From assembly GCA_904420155.1 (NCBI GenBank), contig CAJFUH010000008.1, positions 1 to 12,796 of the forward strand: DNA of 12,796 nucleotides. Direction: 5' to 3'. Both the position numbers and the translations under genes were made by a program. The notes beneath the pieces were generated by a model that saw nothing but the letters and a program-made list of their open reading frames with translations, was not told the DNA's origin and searched no databases. Origin of the DNA: an uncultured Clostridia bacterium (GTDB lineage Bacteria; Bacillota; Clostridia; Oscillospirales; Acutalibacteraceae). Below, one piece after another: positions 10,454-12,796 of the stretch. The stretch's first letter is position 1. Each line of letters opens with the position of its first letter.

Positions 10454-12796
10454 TTGTTACATCTGATAGAAGGAAGATCAGGAAGTGGGAAAACCCAATG
10501 GTTGCATCAAAAGTTGATGCAGCAGGTACAAAAGAGTGATAGGAAAAACCTCATTCTTGTGCCGGAACAATATACTTTTGAAACAGAACGGTCTTTGCTG
10601 AAAAAATTGGGGGAACAGGAGTTTTCCAAGATACAGGTGACAAGCTTTACTCGGATGTCGGAATTGGTATTTCGGCAAATAGGAGGGCTGGCCGGGAGAA
10701 GGTTAAACGACGGAGGAAGGGCTATTTTGATGAGTTTAGCTCTTGATGAAGTCAAGGATCGCCTTTTTCTCTACCGGAGACAATCGAGTTCTGTAGAAAT
10801 GGTCCGCCTCATGCTGGAAGCGGAGAAGGAACTAAAGACCTGCTCCCTGCTTCCTTCCGGGCTTTCAGAGGCGGCCCATCATTTAGAAAAGGGAAACCTG
10901 CAAAAAAAGATGGAAGAAGCGGCCTTAATCTTGGAAACTTACGAAGCGTTGGTACAACGTTCCTATATAGACCCTATGGATGACCTCACACGATTAGCAG
11001 AAACACTGAGGGAGTTTCCTGTTTTTAAGGGGTATTCTATCTGGATAGATGCTTTTTCCGGCTTTACTGGACAGGAAAAGCGCGTACTGGAATGTTTGAT
11101 GACCCAGTCGGAGGAGATATACCTTTCCTTATGTATAGATGGAATGAAAGGACGGAAGGACCCTCTATTCTCTTCAGTGTATCAAACCGAGCGGGAAGTC
11201 AAACAAATAGCCCGGGAGCACGGTATAAAAATAGCCGATCCCATTTGTCTGGAGGCAGGAAAAAGGTTTTCAGGAAAAGGGTTGCGGACCCTGGAAGTAG
11301 GACTTTACCGGCAGGAAAGGGAAAGAATGGACAACCCCGCTTCCGATGTGTTTTTGTATGAGGCGGCTACCCCTTATGAAGAGGCCGACTATGTGGCCCG
11401 GACCATCCGCCGGTTGGTGATAGAAAATGGGTATCGATATCGGGATTTTGAAGTCATTGCCCGCAGTACGGAAACTTATCAGGGAATCTTAGACCGTACC
11501 TTTGAAAAATATGAGATTCCGTTTTTTATGGATGCCCCGGAAATGATCGATGCCAAACCGCTGATGAACCTGGTTTTATCGGCTTTTGATATCCTGCATG
11601 GAGGATGGAATTCCGACGATGTATTCCACTATTTAAAGACGGGATTAGCCGGTTTGGATACGGAAGAAATCTCTCTATTAGAAAATTATATTTTGTTATG
11701 GTCATTGAGCGGGAAAAAGTGGAAGGAGCCCTTTTCCGGGCATCCGGATGGATTTTCCCCTGAATGGACGGAAAAAGACAAACAGCGGCTAACACAGCTG
11801 GAGAATCTGCGATTGAGGACGGTAGAACCGTTGCGCCATTTGGAAGCGCGGATGCAGAACGCCACTGGGAGCGAAGCGGCAAGGGGGATATACCGTTTGT
11901 TGGAGGAAATCCATACGGCGGAACACTTGAAAGAGTTTTCCTTGGAACTGGAGAGGGACGGAAAATTTGGATTGGCGGAGGAACAGCTCCGCCTGTGGGA
12001 CATGCTGATGGAGATTTTAGATCAGACGGCCCTGGTATTGGGGGATCATCCTATCCCTTCCAAACGGTATGCGGAGCTGTTGCGGCTGGTCATCAACAGC
12101 GGAGATATTTCCTTTATCCCACAGGGATTGGATCAGGTGACGGTGGGGACTGCCGACCGTACCCGCTCTTGTTCTCCCAAAGTAGTATTTTTGATCGGAG
12201 CGGTGGAAGGGGAATTTCCCCGAACGCCCATCCAATCCGGGATTTTTAGCGATGCGGAGCGCCGCTTGTTGATTCAGATGGGCCTGCCCCTGTACGATTC
12301 GTTGGAACAGTTGGCGATGGAGGAACGTTATCTGGCTTATTTGGCGATAGCCAGCCCGTCGGAACGGCTCTTTGTGTCTTATCCGTCTGCGAATATTTCC
12401 GGCTCTGCCAAAATGCCTTCTTCTCTCATCCGGGAAATTCGTCGCCTGTTGCCCCATCAGGATATCCAGAGAGCTGATACCCTGGAATTGTCGGAAACCA
12501 TTTGGGCCGCGCAGCCCGCTTTTGAGCAGGCGGCCCGGCTGTGGTCCTCCCGTTCACTGCCCGCTCAGACGCTCAAACGGTATTTTCAGTCCCATCCCGC
12601 ATATGTCCAGAAATGGGAGGCCCTCCAACGGGCGGCGCTTGCCCGTCCTATTCAGTTTGAACGTTCCGAAACGGCCAAAAGGCTTTTTGGGGATCGATTG
12701 AAAGTATCTGCGTCACAGGTGGAAAAGTATTATTTATGCCGGTTCCAGTATTTCTGTCGCTATGGCTTGCGCGCCAAAGAAAGGAAACCCGCCGCC
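10454..12796 (+). CDS. addB: AddB subunit of the AddAB helicase-nuclease (5' part, runs off the window)
   Basis: First 781 codons of the AddB subunit of the RecBCD-like complex that resects double-strand breaks and degrades linear DNA. The start is TTG at 10454, 6 nt after AGGAGGTG; it keeps the Walker A loop GRSGSGKT (7-14), which any later Met would remove. Further family marks are NLILVPEQYTFETE, VTSFTRMSELVF, WIDAFSGFTGQE, YEEADYVARTIRRLV, FFMDAPE, VTVGTADRTRS and VVFLIGAVEGEFPR. Near the edge, SASQVEKYYLCRFQYFCRYGL contains C762, which should be the first Cys of the iron-sulfur cluster; the other three and the nuclease motif lie beyond the window. The full protein should be about 1,100-1,200 residues. 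addA normally follows directly. The frame stays open without interruption. Confidence 0.95.
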   Translation, partial: MLHLIEGRSGSGKTQWLHQKLMQQVQKSDRKNLILVPEQYTFETERSLLKKLGEQEFSKIQVTSFTRMSELVFRQIGGLAGRRLNDGGRAILMSLALDEVKDRLFLYRRQSSSVEMVRLMLEAEKELKTCSLLPSGLSEAAHHLEKGNLQKKMEEAALILETYEALVQRSYIDPMDDLTRLAETLREFPVFKGYSIWIDAFSGFTGQEKRVLECLMTQSEEIYLSLCIDGMKGRKDPLFSSVYQTEREVKQIAREHGIKIADPICLEAGKRFSGKGLRTLEVGLYRQERERMDNPASDVFLYEAATPYEEADYVARTIRRLVIENGYRYRDFEVIARSTETYQGILDRTFEKYEIPFFMDAPEMIDAKPLMNLVLSAFDILHGGWNSDDVFHYLKTGLAGLDTEEISLLENYILLWSLSGKKWKEPFSGHPDGFSPEWTEKDKQRLTQLENLRLRTVEPLRHLEARMQNATGSEAARGIYRLLEEIHTAEHLKEFSLELERDGKFGLAEEQLRLWDMLMEILDQTALVLGDHPIPSKRYAELLRLVINSGDISFIPQGLDQVTVGTADRTRSCSPKVVFLIGAVEGEFPRTPIQSGIFSDAERRLLIQMGLPLYDSLEQLAMEERYLAYLAIASPSERLFVSYPSANISGSAKMPSSLIREIRRLLPHQDIQRADTLELSETIWAAQPAFEQAARLWSSRSLPAQTLKRYFQSHPAYVQKWEALQRAALARPIQFERSETAKRLFGDRLKVSASQVEKYYLCRFQYFCRYGLRAKERKPAA

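Noticed and set aside
11092..12701. Several frames of 89-161 codons on both strands within addB
   Set aside because: All are shadows of the long addB frame, which stays open for 781 codons with clear family motifs.
1..12796. CRISPR array, prophage or complete transposon
   Set aside because: No regularly spaced repeats, no phage structural or integrase gene and no transposase frame were seen. The ImmA-like peptidase and the hairpin-rich element alone do not make a mobile island.

Overview
The window looks like chromosomal DNA from an endospore-forming, low-to-medium GC member of the Clostridia, probably a gut-associated, Oscillospiraceae/Ruminococcaceae-like organism. The spore evidence is direct: spoIIGA and sigE (the mother-cell sigma factor and its processing protease) and a CotF-family spore coat protein. 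The start codons (several TTG/GTG), strong AGGAGG ribosome binding sites and TTGACA/TATAAT-type promoters fit a Firmicute. The genus is inference only.

Layout, left to right. (1) 9-243: a two-tRNA cluster, tRNA-Gly(GCC) and tRNA-Cys(GCA), with a rho-independent terminator. (2) 244-613: no gene; a perfect hairpin that works as a terminator for the minus strand, then a GC-rich stretch packed with inverted repeats that looks like a structured RNA or intergenic repeat. (3) 614-1067: an ArsR-family metal-sensor-like repressor on the minus strand with a clear promoter. (4) 1385-1756: an EndoA/MazF-family RNase toxin with no antitoxin gene visible upstream. (5) 1773-2417: a two-gene spore-coat unit (61-aa protein plus CotF family) behind a sigma-E-like promoter and ended by a terminator. 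(6) 2434-4200: spoIIGA-sigE with its terminator; sigG does not follow. (7) 4311-4933: an HD-domain hydrolase with its own promoter. (8) 5016-6487: a MATE exporter on the minus strand, whose -35 lies inside a perfect 23-bp palindrome. (9) 6529-7885: a galactokinase-family GHMP kinase with an unusual sugar-binding motif, then a terminator. (10) 8053-9345: an N-acetylhexosamine 1-kinase (NahK-like) with its own promoter and terminator. (11) 9361-9548: a roughly 190-bp element made of hairpins, resembling a non-autonomous IS200/IS605-type element or structured RNA. (12) 9555-10312: an ImmA/IrrE-type metallopeptidase on the minus strand. (13) 10351-12796: the first 781 codons of addB, cut by the window end.

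How parts may work together. SpoIIGA activates pro-sigma-E, and the sigma-E-like promoter in front of the coat genes makes them plausible targets of the sigma factor encoded 1.5 kb away. The two anomeric sugar kinases, galactokinase-like and NahK-like, are neighbours; together they would phosphorylate the two halves of host-glycan disaccharides (galactose and N-acetylhexosamine). Most other genes are independent units bounded by their own promoters and terminators. I see no CRISPR array, no prophage and no complete transposon. The best candidates for something undescribed are the two hairpin-rich non-coding blocks (331-612 and 9361-9548).
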